Assembly: GCA_951217055.1 (NCBI GenBank)
Contig: OX578278.1
Coordinates: 33,555,105-33,619,104, forward strand
Direction of reading: 5' to 3'
Source of the DNA: Gerris lacustris
Lineage: Eukaryota > Arthropoda > Insecta > Hemiptera > Gerridae
DNA length: 64,000 nucleotides
Every line of letters starts with the position of its first letter. Within the stretch, counting starts at the first letter, position 1. The translations under genes and the position numbers were made by a program. Of the stretch, positions 35,106 to 47,294 are shown in pieces. A model generated the notes under the pieces. That model was not told the origin of the DNA. It did no database searches and saw only the letters and a program-made list of their open reading frames with translations.

Positions 35106-35821
35106 AGTAATCCACAAAACTCTTATGTAAATGCTGGCACTTTTTTAGATTGTTACTCCCCTTCTAAAAGAAAACAGAGGGGGAAGTAACAATATTAAGA
35201 AGGTGTACGGAATGTTCTTCTTTAGACAGTTACTCCCCTTATAAAACAGAAGTGTAATATTCCTTTGTCCCAAAGTATATTAGACTTAACATGCCTTTGT
35301 CTTAATTGTAATTCAGTCAAATTTATTTATATTCTTCAAAAATACTGGGAAGTAACAATCTAAAGATGTACCTAAATACTTTTTCTGAATTTTCTTCCTC
35401 TATTATATATGCCAATTTGTAATATACTACTTGCCTAATTCTAGTATATTGTGCAAAATAAGTGAATTCATAGTAATTAAATTAAGACTCATGCATTCGG
35501 TTGAAATATATTTCAATTTTTTTTTTAACTTATAAAGCCAATAAAAAAAATGCAATGAAACAAAAAATATATATAAAAAATTGTATATATTTGTAATCTA
35601 CTCTTCAGTAGCTTTCATTTAATAATAATAATATAAATTCTGTATTTTAAGAATAAATTATACAGTGAGTTCAGTATACAATAAATTACGTTAAACAAAT
35701 TAACAGTTACTAATAAACTTTTTTTTCTCTCTCTCTCTCTTCTTTTTTTTCTCTCTCTCTCTTCATTTCCCATTTTTCATCGTAAAATTAAATAAGAATA
35801 TAACTAAGAAAATAAAAAATA

Positions 35822-35862
35822 CTCTGCCAATTAATGTGGCAAATAGCTTCCTCGCAAAGAAA
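35822..35862 (+). repeat. Family A left-end fragment
   Basis: It contains ctgccaattaatgtggca and atagcttcctcgca, as at 23893 and 57343. The rest is absent. Confidence 0.65.
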
Positions 35863-36094
35863 AGACCAAATTAAGAAAAATACCTCGATTAAAATAATCA
35901 AAAAGTTGGAACGGCGCGGCACTGTTCCAGTAAATATTTAATAAAGTTGAAGAAATTTAAACATTTGTTGAAGAAACAAAGCCTCCAACAAGCACCAAAA
36001 GTTAGCGCACATAAAATTAATTTAATAAACAAATATAAAACTGCAACCAAATCGTAGAAACCGCTGTATAAGTAATTTTTTATTTTTTATTTTA

Positions 36095-36240
36095 CCCCCT
36101 CAAAACTAAAAATAACACAAAATAGAATATAACCAAAATTAATCTACTATGCAAGAGCTTTTCAACGATATACATAATATTATAAAAGATTAACTTTAAG
36201 ATTTGTACCCCTGTACTCTGAGGTACCAAAATTATATTTT
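36095..36240 (-). repeat. Degenerate dispersed repeat D, copy 2
   Basis: Reverse-orientation counterpart of 7425-7620. Confidence 0.4.
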
Positions 36241-37044
36241 TAAAATACAAACAATTCAAAAGGGCATTCATTTAACTAATAAATACATATAAATAAAAAA
36301 CCTAATATCAAAAAAGTATTTAAACCCTTTAACCTACAACAAAATTATAAATCGGCACTAAAGTACATGTACAACATTTTTAAAAAATCAACAAATAAAA
36401 TAGCTTTAATGCACATATCATGGCCTTTAAAATGATATACGACACAATATTAAAAACCAAAAATAGTGGTCACGTGACACGGCGCACGGGAAAAAGTTTA
36501 CTCGCATGTTCTCACCAAGTAGGATGAACCTATGAAATAAAATATACTCAATTCAAAGAGCATTAGTGTGAGATTCAATCGCCGCAATCAGAAATAAAAT
36601 CGGCCAACTATTATAGAAACTATGGCCATTCAAAGACAAAAATGGAAAAAAATAAAACCAAAATATACCAAAACTATCACCATCTAAGGTACAACCGATG
36701 ATGATACGACAAAAACTCATAGGACTAATGTTGTAGATCTTTTAAAATTAGTTACCACTTGTTTTATCCATTTTCTAAAACGACTTACCATTTAGCCGCA
36801 ATAAGCCCCCAAACCAGCTTAAAAATCAAGTCACCCATTTTTATTTTTTTAAGGGGGGAAGAAGGGGGAAAAGTGACCTTTGTATACTTATTTTTGTTCA
36901 CAATATGGACGTTGCGCGTCGAATGGCGCCAACCACAATTCTCTAGCTCTTCTGGAAGTGGGTAAACATTAATGTCAGTCAGTGAGTCAGTTAGCCATGC
37001 GGCTTTAGAGTATAAGACATATTAATTTAGCACGTTTTAAAGTG

Positions 37045-37480
37045 TGCAGAAGGTTGAAATTAAGCAGGTGTTATCTGCATGCTACTTTCGACAAACCATA
37101 AAAATTTCATAAAAATCAGATGATTACTTTTAAAGATATGGCTGTAAATAAATGTATGTTTGTGAGCATGTAGATGACAAACAAATATGAGCAGGTTGAA
37201 ACTTATATGGGACCAACAATGGGCTACTTATGACCTACCACCCAAATTTCATTAAAATTGGACGTGTAGTTTGTAAGATATGGTGGTTCGCAAAAATTGA
37301 ACGACAGACCGACAGACCGACAGACCGACAGACAGACCGACAGACAGACACGGAACCAAAAATGATCCCTGATGTCTGAAACGGATTTCTGTCTTGGAAT
37401 TTTTGAAATCGGAGACCTAAATTTTTTTCGTTCTACGGAACGATCACATAGCTTCCGTTACCTTCGGTAAGCTCGGAAGC
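37045..37480 (+). repeat. Family A dispersed repeat with expanded GACA tract
   Basis: It runs from the gttatctgcatgctactttcgac block to the intact hairpin gcttccgttacc...ggtaagctcggaagc (37451-37480). The internal accgacagaccgacagacc tract is longer than in other copies and probably slips. Confidence 0.88.
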
Positions 37481-39070
37481 AAAATCAATAAATGAATAAC
37501 TATGTAAATAAATATATACATTTTTCTTCTAATGAATTTACAACCAAATTTTACAATTTAAACAACCAAATGTTACAAACTCACGACCAAACATATATTT
37601 ACCAATAATTTACTATGATCCTAGTGATCTAAAATTTAGATCACTGAAATTTTATAATTTTTATAAAAGAAATCTGAAAATTAACCATTTAGCGTCTATC
37701 TGAGAAATAGCCTCTACTGCAATTAATAATTACCTACTCGAAAATATTATTATTTTATTTTAGCTTACCAAATTTTTGTGGCTTGTGCATACACGTATTA
37801 AATTTTAGTCGGTTGGCCTACTTCTGATAATTTGAAACACATCCACTGATTCCTACAATGAGCACCGCGCGATGCGCAGGGTGAAGGCTAGTATAATATA
37901 ATAATAATGAATAATGAAAGTGCTTTCGATTTTATCATACTTTCTGTGAGCATTCTCTTTATGCTCAATGGCTTTTTTTGTTAATTAAATATAAGGACAC
38001 ACCAAGAGATTCGTACAAATGGATTTAGGGTATAGACTTTTTAACGGACCTCTGAAATGTATATAAATCTCTGTTTGTATTAGTCTTAAAAAAGAAAAAT
38101 ATCTATAAATTTATCTTTTAACTTCCCATTCTGAGTAAAAAAGTGACCGCTGAGGTAATATTTATTTTGAAATCTTCTAAAATAGTTCTTTTAAAAAAGA
38201 CTTGGAATTAAGGAAGGAGCCAGTGAGTTTTTGTTTTGTCTGAAAGCAAAGGGAACCTGTCAGAGATCAGAGATCTGTTTATCTTCCTAGTTTCGTGCCT
38301 CTGATTCACAAGACCTGCTCACACCCTCATATGCTTAGACTTTGAACAAATCTTCAATGGACACAAACCAGAAGAAAAAAAATCTATCTTTAGACGATTC
38401 GTTTCGAGACTTGTGTTCTCTTTAGTCATCCTTTTGCTAATATCACTAGATGTGTTTTAATTATTCTAACTGCACAAAGTTGATATGCTGCCGCGAACAT
38501 ATTTTAGTCTCTCTTCATAAGGGGCCATAATTGTATTCTGGCATCGATATCAAAAGACCTCTTCAGACGAGACATTCAGAGTCACGCCACTATAGGATTT
38601 GGGAGCGCCACCAAACAGAGTGACAAAAAATAAAAGAAACTTGCATGTTGAGTTGAAGTTGGAATGCTCTCCTATTCATTTTTCAAGAATAATTTAAAAA
38701 TTTATATTATTTTAAGTGAAGTCCAAGGCTTGAACTACATTAAGTTTATGAATATTTTAGGGTTATAAGTTCTAGGGTATCTGTTGGGTAATCGTTCATC
38801 CATGGGTTCAAGGCTCTAGTTCTCGCTCCCATTCATGGGTTAAATTAAGGGATGTGATTTAGTGCAGGTGTTATATTAGACGGAGATCTTAGGTCCTCTC
38901 TATTGTTACAGATCTCATGGAGCTAACTGAAGGCAACACTGTGAACTTATCTGAAAATAATTTTAATTTTGAGAGAAATATATCTGAATGAACATTTAGC
39001 CTCCACCTATCGAGACACAGTCTATGTATTCTTAAAAATTAATTTTTTGTTTTATTGTTTGTTGTTGCAG
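37481..39070. other. Unassigned DNA upstream of the exon candidate
   Basis: Moderately AT-rich with GC-richer pieces at 38210-38640. No gene, tRNA or repeat recognised. If 39071-39151 is a real exon, this would be intron. Confidence 0.4.
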
Positions 39071-39151
39071 GTATAAAAACTCCACTGTTCACACTAGCGC
39101 TACCTATGAACGGTAAATATAATCTTAAAGTTCTCGTGACTAAACAGCAAG
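39071..39151 (+). CDS. Candidate internal exon of an unidentified host gene
   Basis: A strong-looking acceptor (a T-rich tract then ttgttgttgcag) is followed by 81 bp open in one frame and then an ag|gtaaaac donor. The exon is symmetric phase 1-1. Its 26 complete codons read IKTPLFTLALPMNGKYNLKV and continue LVTKQQ. The other two frames are not usable. Its base composition (about 40% GC) is higher than its flanks. I do not recognise the protein and found no neighbouring exon in matching phase, so it may be chance. Confidence 0.35.
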
Positions 39152-39339
39152 GTAAAACAAATACATTTAGTTAACTAAGATTTTTAATTATAATAATAAT
39201 TGATAATAAAAAGTATTGATGATGTATAATACCTAATTTTAAAATGTAAAACTTTATTTATTTATTCTTATGTTGCCCAACATTTTGAGACATATAAGGT
39301 AGGAGGGATCGACCAATTTATACATTAATATCTATTTTG
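39152..39339. other. AT-rich DNA
   Basis: Nothing recognised. Confidence 0.4.
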
Positions 39340-39440
39340 ATAGATGTTATTATAAATGTAAAATATACCTCACCTCTCTGGGATTCGAACCTGGTATGTT
39401 AGAGTTTAGAACTGCTAGATTTTAGCTCGTAGCAACTACA
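39340..39440 (-). repeat. tRNA-derived SINE-like copy
   Basis: The minus strand has caggttcgaatcccagagagg, a near-perfect B box (GGTTCGAATCC), with a possible A-box region near 39430 (gctacgagc). It is not a tRNA: no cloverleaf can be drawn. It shares the cccagagaggt context with 31095-31160 and 50700-50830. Confidence 0.6.
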
Positions 39441-40129
39441 AAACTATTATAGCTATTAAGTTTAAAATTTGCAGTTGAACTTGCATTTTTTAATCATTTT
39501 AAAACGGTAGTTATTAAAATGTCTAAATTTAAATTGTCTATTCTAAAAATATTTCAAGAGAATTTAAATTAAAAAAAAACGAATAAATATAATGTTAGTC
39601 AATTTTCATTTTAAAAATGAGTCATAATTGTTAAGAACCTCCATTCTATTGCAGTAAAAAGGTAAAAGTAAGAGCAAGTAAAAATGGTAGATAAGGTAAA
39701 AGAGAAAATACGTTTGGCAAGTTGAAAATGGAAATAAGACGGTGTACAGGAAAGTACGAGACTTTGCCAGCATCATGATGAAAAGGAACAGGGGTGGTGT
39801 CCTTAATTGGAAGCATCATTAAGCCAAATGATGAATTCCTTTTAATTTACTATCTCCTTTAAGATTATCTTCTGACTTAAATTTTGCCATTCAGTTGTCG
39901 ATTCTAGTGGCTGTGGCTAGAACTACTTGGCTATCAAAGTCTAAAGAACGTCTTCCAATATAGATTTAGATTTTATACAATCTTATTACCACATATACTA
40001 CCTCGCACAAAGTTTCCTCTCGATTTCTTCTCATATTCTTTCTCCCTTCTAAAGTTAGGTCTGCTGACTGTATATTTTTTTGGTCCCTATCAATCCCAGG
40101 TAATTACAAATGAACGGACCGGCCACTTT
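39441..40129. other. Unassigned AT-rich DNA
   Basis: Nothing recognised. Confidence 0.4.
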
Positions 40130-40250
40130 ACGTGTCTAATTAATTTGATCAATATAAGTACAAAAACAGATTTCATTCTTCTGGTATTCGAACCAAATAT
40201 GGAAGTGTTCGGACATTGGTGTTTAGTCGAGTGTGCATGATAATAACCCC
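40130..40250 (-). repeat. SINE-like fragment with B box
   Basis: The minus strand has atttggttcgaataccagaag. The region upstream (ctcgactaaacacc) could be the A-box side. Confidence 0.45.
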
Positions 40251-40339
40251 TCGACTACGTTAGAAGATCTAAGTAAATAATAATTATTCTATCAATGACG
40301 TATTAGACGATATTTGAAACTACTCGGACTAAACTTTTT

Positions 40340-40760
40340 TCACTTACATTTTTCATGTACACATAAACTTAAACTACTAGGCCTATTTCATTTAAATTTA
40401 GCATATATACTTGTTCAGAAAAATCATATCCTGAGATGAGTCGAGAAATGAATTTCAGCTCTAAATTTGGGGGCGTCACTCCCTAAAACCTCTAAAATAA
40501 AGAGAACATAAGAAATAAATTCTCATGATTTTTATAAATATGAATCTTACTATACAAGTTAGATTCGTACCGGGAAAAATCTAGTTACGGTAAATTTTGA
40601 TTAAATGTTATTTTTACCCAAGAAAACTTGACACTAAATTAATAGAAAACACTAGACCAATTTATGTACCCGTGTATGAGAATGTTTAGTACGACTTGTA
40701 TCGGATACATTTTTATAGTCGTAAGTTCTTCGTCCAGTGTTTTCCATTTGTAAATAAGTA
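40340..40760 (-). repeat. Family B dispersed repeat
   Basis: Reverse copy: the aaatcatatcctgaga block (40424), the aatttgggggcgtcact block (40467), the ccgggaaaaatctag block (40571) and the closing ccagtgttttcca near 40735. The GACA tract is missing. Confidence 0.8.
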
Positions 40761-42257
40761 TTTCCTCAACAATTATTTAAAATAACAAGGTTGAGTATTA
40801 TACCTGTAAAACCATAAATGAAATAATAGGGAAATTATAAACAAAATGTTTATGAAAAAGTTTCTCTTAATTGTTTCTGACTGATTTTACGTTTTTTTTT
40901 TATATTTTTTCCAAGTATTACTGATTATTATATGATTTTTTTAAATTTCCACCATGTAATTATATTCCTTCTTTGAACCTTTTGCTTACGCTGTTTAGAT
41001 AAAGATAATATTCTGTTCAATCTAATTATCAAATGAAACTTTACTCTGACAAGTATTCCACTTGGCCTGTCAAGTTCAGAAATTAACTACATTACAATCT
41101 CGTTTGTTCTTGCCAACTAACAACGTCGAACTTGCCCAAGCACAAACAGGAATTTAGTAGCTCACCACGAGCTTTGTGTACTTGATGTTTACTTTTTTTT
41201 ATAAATATGAGAGTATATAGACTAATAATTGCTCGAAGCCAGTCAAATATTTAAATCTAATATAGGACTAAATTTCTCAAGAGATAATAGTTTTAATATA
41301 AAAATAGTTTTTTTTTTTTTAATAAAACTCTTTAAGTGGATATAACAGGAATATCACTGAAGCGTTATGAGGAATAGCTAAAAGAAACAGAAGAGCATTA
41401 TAATTTTTTTTAACTAACAAAAAAAAAAACTTTTCCCCATTTTTATAATGATCTATATTTTTCTCTATCTGCATATCTCCAAAAAAAAGTTTATACTCTA
41501 TACCCCATTTAAAAAAAAAATCGTGTTTCTCTACCCTTTTCAAGGCATTAAAAAACACCCATGCATTATCTCTCTAGTATTTTAACAGAAGAAAAAAAAA
41601 CATCTTATAAACCCTTGTGAGTGAAAAAATTTCGAAGTAGGGTGAAGTTTAATAATGTTCAGTGAAGCAGATAATTAGGCTTTGGTTTATTTTTTTTTTT
41701 AATCACAAGAATGGTCGTTAGCTAGGTTATCGTGATCCACTCATCATTCCCTAAGTTTTGGAATTACAGTAAGGGAGGGGTCTGAGTAGCTATCTGCTTA
41801 ATGAAATCCCGCCCTTCCCAAAAAAAAAGGCAGAACACGATGAAAATTTATCACAGATGTAATTTAAATCTTTGTTTTCCTTCTAATCTTTCAGCAGTTT
41901 CCTATTTAATGATTGTTCAACACTGTATTTGGTAGTTTTAAATTTCAAAGTAGCCTATATAATATTTAAGCGAATTTAATTATGGATTTTCTATAATTAT
42001 TTTTGAGTTTTTTTGGATAATGCTATAAAAACGGTTGTATTTTTTAATGACATTGTAAAAATGAAGGTGATTCATAGTTCGTCTATTGTTAGTTGACCGC
42101 TAGCCAAGTTACGATAATAGCATTGTTGACTTTTAAAGGTTATTTTACTATTTTAATGTATTAGTTAATTTTACCTCATTTATTATTTCTATATACAGAA
42201 AGGATTATTTTACACTACTATCGATGAACAAAAAATATTATTTAATAAAGTGGATCA
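40761..42257. other. Unassigned AT-rich DNA
   Basis: A 79-codon minus frame (41319-41558) is low-complexity. No gene recognised. Confidence 0.45.
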
Positions 42258-42646
42258 GATTTGGAAAAAAAAAAAAATCAGTCCGAGATAACTCTGACAA
42301 ACTTTATCATATAAGATTTCATAATTACTTAGCCCAGTGTTTTCCACATTATTATTATTGAACATTACATCAAAATTTATCATACAATAACTTCTTCCTG
42401 GTGGGGAATCGAACCGGCCTCTCCCCGTCAGCGTTTGAAGCGATTTTCTCAGGGACTAGAATTTTTGGGGAAAACGGCTTACATCGTTAGATTATATTAT
42501 TTAAATGGACTACATTTTAGAATTATTTTATCAAAATTGTCGGAACCGTTTTCGAGAAACATTTATTTTCTTACATTTTTCGCAGTTTTTGGAGGGTAGC
42601 GCCCCCTAATTCTTTCTCCTCATTCTCCTTACATGAGAAAGTAAAA
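42258..42646 (+). repeat. Family B dispersed repeat with 3' internal deletion
   Basis: It follows the 9365 copy from the agtccgagataactctgaca start through the ggtggggaatcgaaccgg B-box-like block and the gagggtagcgccccctaa block. It then jumps directly to the terminal ttacatgagaaagtaaaa, losing the GACA tract. Confidence 0.85.
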
Positions 42647-44937
42647 CCGGGGCGGTAAATATTAAATTACAATTAATTTTTTGAAATATACAATGTTAGT
42701 TTATTTTCTGAAATACTAAAATTTAGTTTTTTTTCTAAATATAAATAATAACTAACAACCTTTAGTTCACACTTTAATTTTAACAACCAAGAATTTTATG
42801 CCAAACGAATGAATATTTATATGATAGCTAAAGAAAAGAATTACACAGGTCATTGCAAATATTCTCCTATGCACGTTCAAAATGTTTAATAAATAAAGTC
42901 CAATACAATATATGTAATTAATGATATTTTGAACACTGTTGAGGTGTATGTGATAGTTGTTTTATTAAGGTGTAAAAATTAGAATTATTAATTAACTTGT
43001 GATACTAAATTAATTTGTAATTATATATTTATGCTTTTTTTCTGAATATTATTACATTTTTCTATATATATTGTTTTTTCTCGGTACCATAAAAATTAAG
43101 GGTAGATTTCTACGTTTTTTAAAACGTAATTTTACGTAATTTTTACGTTTTTTAAAAACTAACACGTTTTAAAAAATTAAGCATTTATTCTTATATCATT
43201 ATTAAAGGTTTTAGAACAAGCAGGAGTTTTTGACTTTTTTCTAAATCCCAAAAATAAGAAGCAAATCCAAAAATGGAGCTTTTTTCTAAGCTCCAAAAGA
43301 ATCTTATACACAAAATTCTAGCTTGATGTTAGTTAGTCACTTATATGATACTGGACTATTTATAATTTATTTTAATTGAAAATTGTTTTAATCTAATAAA
43401 GACTTGTGTTTATTTTTTAATTGATGTTTGACGTTATTGTGTAGCTGCAATGAATTCTATTAGGACATTGACACGGGTTGGATAACATAATTCTAAACAG
43501 CAGATAAATGTCTTGTCTTACACACCTGAAAAGACTATAAAATAGTTTGCTTCTTTCAACACACTGCTTCTTTTTTTGCTTTGTCGAATTTTTTATTCTT
43601 GTTTTTTTTGTATAACCTGTTCACTTTTAGTGTCGTCTTTATGTTTATAGTTTCCCAGAAGGGGATTTTTTTTTCTTGGTTACTTTTAGTAGTGTCGACG
43701 TTAAGTTGGAAAGCAGGAACGTGTGTTCAGAATGAATACAGAAGTTAAAAGTTGCTTACTCTAGGGAAAGGACGTTTGGAAGACAATGATAAGGCCGGAC
43801 ATGAGACGTGGTCAATGGGTCCGTTGTTTTATGGCCGTTTGCCCACACTTGATACACCGTGTGTTGAATTAACTTCTCTCCTAAACATCAGTCAGTTTCA
43901 ATCACCCTAACTATGACGAACTACCGAATCCTTGGTGAATATTAAATAAGGACTAAACCTGTGCTATTGGGGCCGAATAAAAAAATCGAATCAGCGTAAA
44001 GCAATGATTGAATATCAATGTCGAGCTCATTGATAAAATTAGAATAAGAATATTCAAGTAAACATAGAAAAAAGGAAGGTAATCATTTTGATGTCATGAA
44101 CTACTTTTTTAATTGGCGTACAAATTCTGATTTAAATGATAAAAATCCAAGTTAACTAAAGAATGGGGGATTGACGTGGCCAAGTAATTAGTGATCAAAA
44201 CCCGCCTGCAACCAAAGTCCGAACCAACCGATGTAATTTATCTACTGCGCGACTTAATGCGCGACTCAATGTTCGCCTTAGCTAAGTGTATAGTAGAAAC
44301 GTCTAAGATATATTTAAATAATATTTAAATGATTATTTAAACCTAGTTACATGTGAAATGGGATTGTTAACATTTAAAATATCATCTTACTAACAACTTT
44401 TCATCGATGGTGGTGTCTTTAAACATTCTGGTTTGATTTTAAACTAATTAAATTTAAATTTTTGAAACCTAATGTTAATCTTAGCTTGCTGGATTTTGAA
44501 TTATTGCAAGAATCTTTTTATAGTGATTACGTAGGATGACTTGGTCAAACTGAAGGGAATTTATTACCTTACTAAATAAAGCCAGTTCAAAGCGTATCAA
44601 ATTGCAATGGCACGGTTCAATCGGTAAATCAGTGCTTCTAGGGTCACTATCCTCGTGAAAGCGTGAACATCAAACCCTATCAGGATCCTTGTCATATAAT
44701 CATCCCACTAGAAACAACTTAAACTAGACTATTTATCTTGTGAAACACCTTAACCTTCATGCAATTAAGGCTACTGTAAATAATATTTTACATTTAAGAA
44801 TAATTTTACTTACTAAGAAAGTACATAGTATGTTAATTTATTCTTTTGTAGTTTTTATTAAGCTATAAGACACAATAAAAATTAGAATACGAATCCGTCA
44901 ATACAACTTACTCTGTATCAGTACATCAATTTTAAAT
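42647..44937. other. Unassigned, with dispersed repeat F
   Basis: Repeat F copy 1 is at 43285-43370. A doubled gcgcgact-aatg motif lies at 44246-44270. No gene recognised. Confidence 0.45.
43285..43370 (-). repeat. Dispersed repeat F, copy 1
   Basis: It contains ccaaaagaatcttatacacaaaattctagcttgatg-type sequence, shared with 50535-50620 (same orientation) and 50235-50325 (inverted). Confidence 0.7.
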
Positions 44938-45890
44938 AGTCTGCCAATTAGTGATGCACAGCTACATGCAGCCTATCACGACTTTCACTTCAACCCGGTC
45001 CTTTTACCACCCTTAAACATTTACTGCAAACAATTATTTATTATATTCAAAATTAATTATAGCACATTCATTTACAACCTAATAAGCGGTTGCAAATATA
45101 TTATGGTTGTATAGTTCCTAAACTAATGCCAAAAAATCCCAATTATACCCAATTTTTCCCTCCTTTTTTATTTCCATCGTCAAAGCTGTTTTGTTTTTAC
45201 ATAAATAAAAGTATAAATTTAACAATATTTAATGTTTGAAGATTGTTGAAATTAATCTGGGACTATCTCCGGGCTACTTTCAGCATACCATCTAAATTTC
45301 TTAAAATTAATATAAGCAGTGCTTGATTTCTAGAAAATGAGGTGCCGGAACTACAACCTACCCCCCCCCCTATAGGAGGGGGTTCGGGGGAGGACAAAGG
45401 GGGGGGGGGGGGGGTAGGTTGGTCCTCCCCCGGGAAAAATTTGAAAAATAAACGTTCAAAAACAGCATTTTAAGCAGTTTTAGACATAAACCCACTCTCT
45501 TAGTGCAAAGCTTAGTGCCGTAATTTTTTTTTTACTTATCAGAGAGAGAGAGGTCCCGGAACGCCGTTCCGCCTCAAATCGAGCCCTGAATATAAGTATA
45601 CTTTTGAAGATATAAATGCATGTTTGTGTGCATGTGGAAATGAAACCAATGAGTGCAGAAAAATACCAGCATGAAGTTGTTGAAAATACCAGCATTGGCT
45701 AATTGTGACCTGACATGAAAATTTCATCAAAATCAGGCGATTACTTTTTAGATAAAGTGGATCGCAAAAAAGGTTGAAAGACACGAAAGACCGACAGGCC
45801 GACATGACGAGACCAAAAATGTTCTCTAATATCTGAAACGCATTTCTGTCCAGGAATTTTTGAAATTGGAGATATAAAAATATTAAGCGA
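44938..45890 (+). repeat. Family A repeat, diverged and interrupted
   Basis: The left-end phrase tctgccaattagtgatgcaca is at 44939. The gggactatctccgggctactttc block is at 45259. The GACA tract and the ctgaaacgcatttctgtcc block are near 45780-45860. The interruption at about 45320-45590 includes the poly-C/poly-G hairpin below. Confidence 0.65.
45355..45440. repeat. Poly-C/poly-G inverted repeat, G-quadruplex-prone
   Basis: aacctaccccccccccc on the left (45355-45371) is mirrored by a 17-G run ending gggtaggtt (45404-45420). Further G tracts lie between them (aggagggggttcgggggagg), and cctcccccggg follows at 45423. Four or more G tracts lie close together on the plus strand. Confidence 0.8.
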
Positions 45891-46415
45891 AAATTCAAAG
45901 CTAGAAAGGGGAAAATTTTAGTGCAAAAAGTGACACGTTATTTTTATTTTCGACTAGAGGCACAAAAAATTCGTCAAACCAAGAGTTAAAAATATCTTAG
46001 GTCATCCAGGCACTTTTTGAGTTTAATAATTGCAGATAGTGGTTTATGTTTACACATTGGTTGTGAGTTGGGGATAGTAGGGAAATGCGGGGGAAGTCGA
46101 AGACAGGGGGATGAACGCGGCAGGTGTGCCTGACGATGATTAAGCGAGATGGATAATTGAGGTTCCTCTGTAATGGAATTAAGATTTTTCTTTTATAGGC
46201 CCACCATATAAAAACATTAGTGCAGTTTTCATATTTCCATTTCTAACAACTGTCATCTTAATGAACATGATTTGCCGCCATTTTGGGTAAACTTATTTTC
46301 AAACTGTGCTCTTCGAGAATTTTTAGCGATGAATAGTTGCTGGCCTCTGGCCTTCAATAATTATGGAATTTCAGATCCCTTTCTTCCCAAATTTTATTGG
46401 GTATTTGGAGGTGTT
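45891..46415. other. Unassigned DNA
   Basis: Includes a tttgccgccattttgggtaaa phrase (46270) reminiscent of short-repeat families. Nothing firm. Confidence 0.4.
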
Positions 46416-46485
46416 CCGAATTATCTTTTACTAGGAGATCTAGAGATGATCCGAATTATCTTTTACTAGGAGATTTAGGGGTTTT
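46416..46485. repeat. Two-copy 35-bp tandem repeat
   Basis: ccgaattatcttttactaggagat recurs at 46416 and 46451. Confidence 0.85.
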
Positions 46486-47138
46486 CCGAATAATATTAAA
46501 TCGAACATATTCTGATGCTTTGCTTTTTCCTTCCCTCACTTTGATATATCTCGAAACATAATTAATTCCACTTGAAATTTTATGGCAGAAAAAATCGTAA
46601 AATGTGTTGCCTAAAATTTTGCTATTTGTTGAAAAGTGAAAATGATAACTTTGGTAAAACATAGGAACAATGTTTTCAAAGAAGCCCCAAGGCAATTAAC
46701 CGGATCGTGCAAGTGAATTAATTTATTTCTAATCTCTTATCTGTGCCTTGTTAGCGCTTTATGTTACCCTCATCTCCAAACTCTGATCCCAACCTGTTAT
46801 TTTTAATCAAATATAATATGTGAGAACTCTTCCCATTTCGTGCTACATTTATAAAAGTTTTTAAACGCATTTTATATGATCATTTAAGTGGTCAGCTAGG
46901 ACGTGACGTCTACTAATGTGCCATGCAATAGTTTTTAGTCCGCTAACTTATTAAACTACTTTCGTTGTTTAGATTGTTAATTTGTTTTCTAAACAAGCAG
47001 AAGTTGTAAAAAAAAAAATAGTTTTTCTTCAAACATGCAGACGAAATATAGAATTTTACGCGGACAGAGTCTAGTAGATCTAACCCACGGCAGAGATTTT
47101 GTAAATCCCGTATATCTTCCTCCGGAAGTAGGCATAGA
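46486..47138. other. Unassigned DNA
   Basis: Nothing recognised. Confidence 0.4.
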
Positions 47139-47263
47139 GGTAGTTAATAAAACTAAACGAACACGGTTACTCGCTCTATTGATCAGTGTATTGTCAAATC
47201 ATAGGTGACACTGTACTGATCAATTGAACTAGTAACCATGTTAGTTTAGTTTTCTTAACTACC
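47139..47263. repeat. Inverted repeat, ~52-bp arms, 21-nt spacer
   Basis: 47139-47190 and 47212-47263 are imperfect reverse complements (ggtagttaataaaactaaac / gtttagttttcttaactacc). Confidence 0.8.
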
Positions 47264-47294
47264 TTTACCAGTTCTCCTTCATTATGAATATATA

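Larger units (their letters stand above)
35106..37044. other. Mostly unassigned; small repeat traces
   Basis: The phrase gttactcccctt occurs at 35152 and 35230 and also at 20047. A family A fragment lies at 35822-35862 and degenerate repeat D at 36095-36240. A ct-rich stretch lies at 35728-35763. At 36970 gtcagtcagtgagtcagtta resembles an internal block of other short-repeat families. Confidence 0.4.

Noticed and set aside
39340..39440. tRNA gene
   Set aside because: The B box is excellent but no acceptor stem or anticodon arm can be formed. It fits a SINE.
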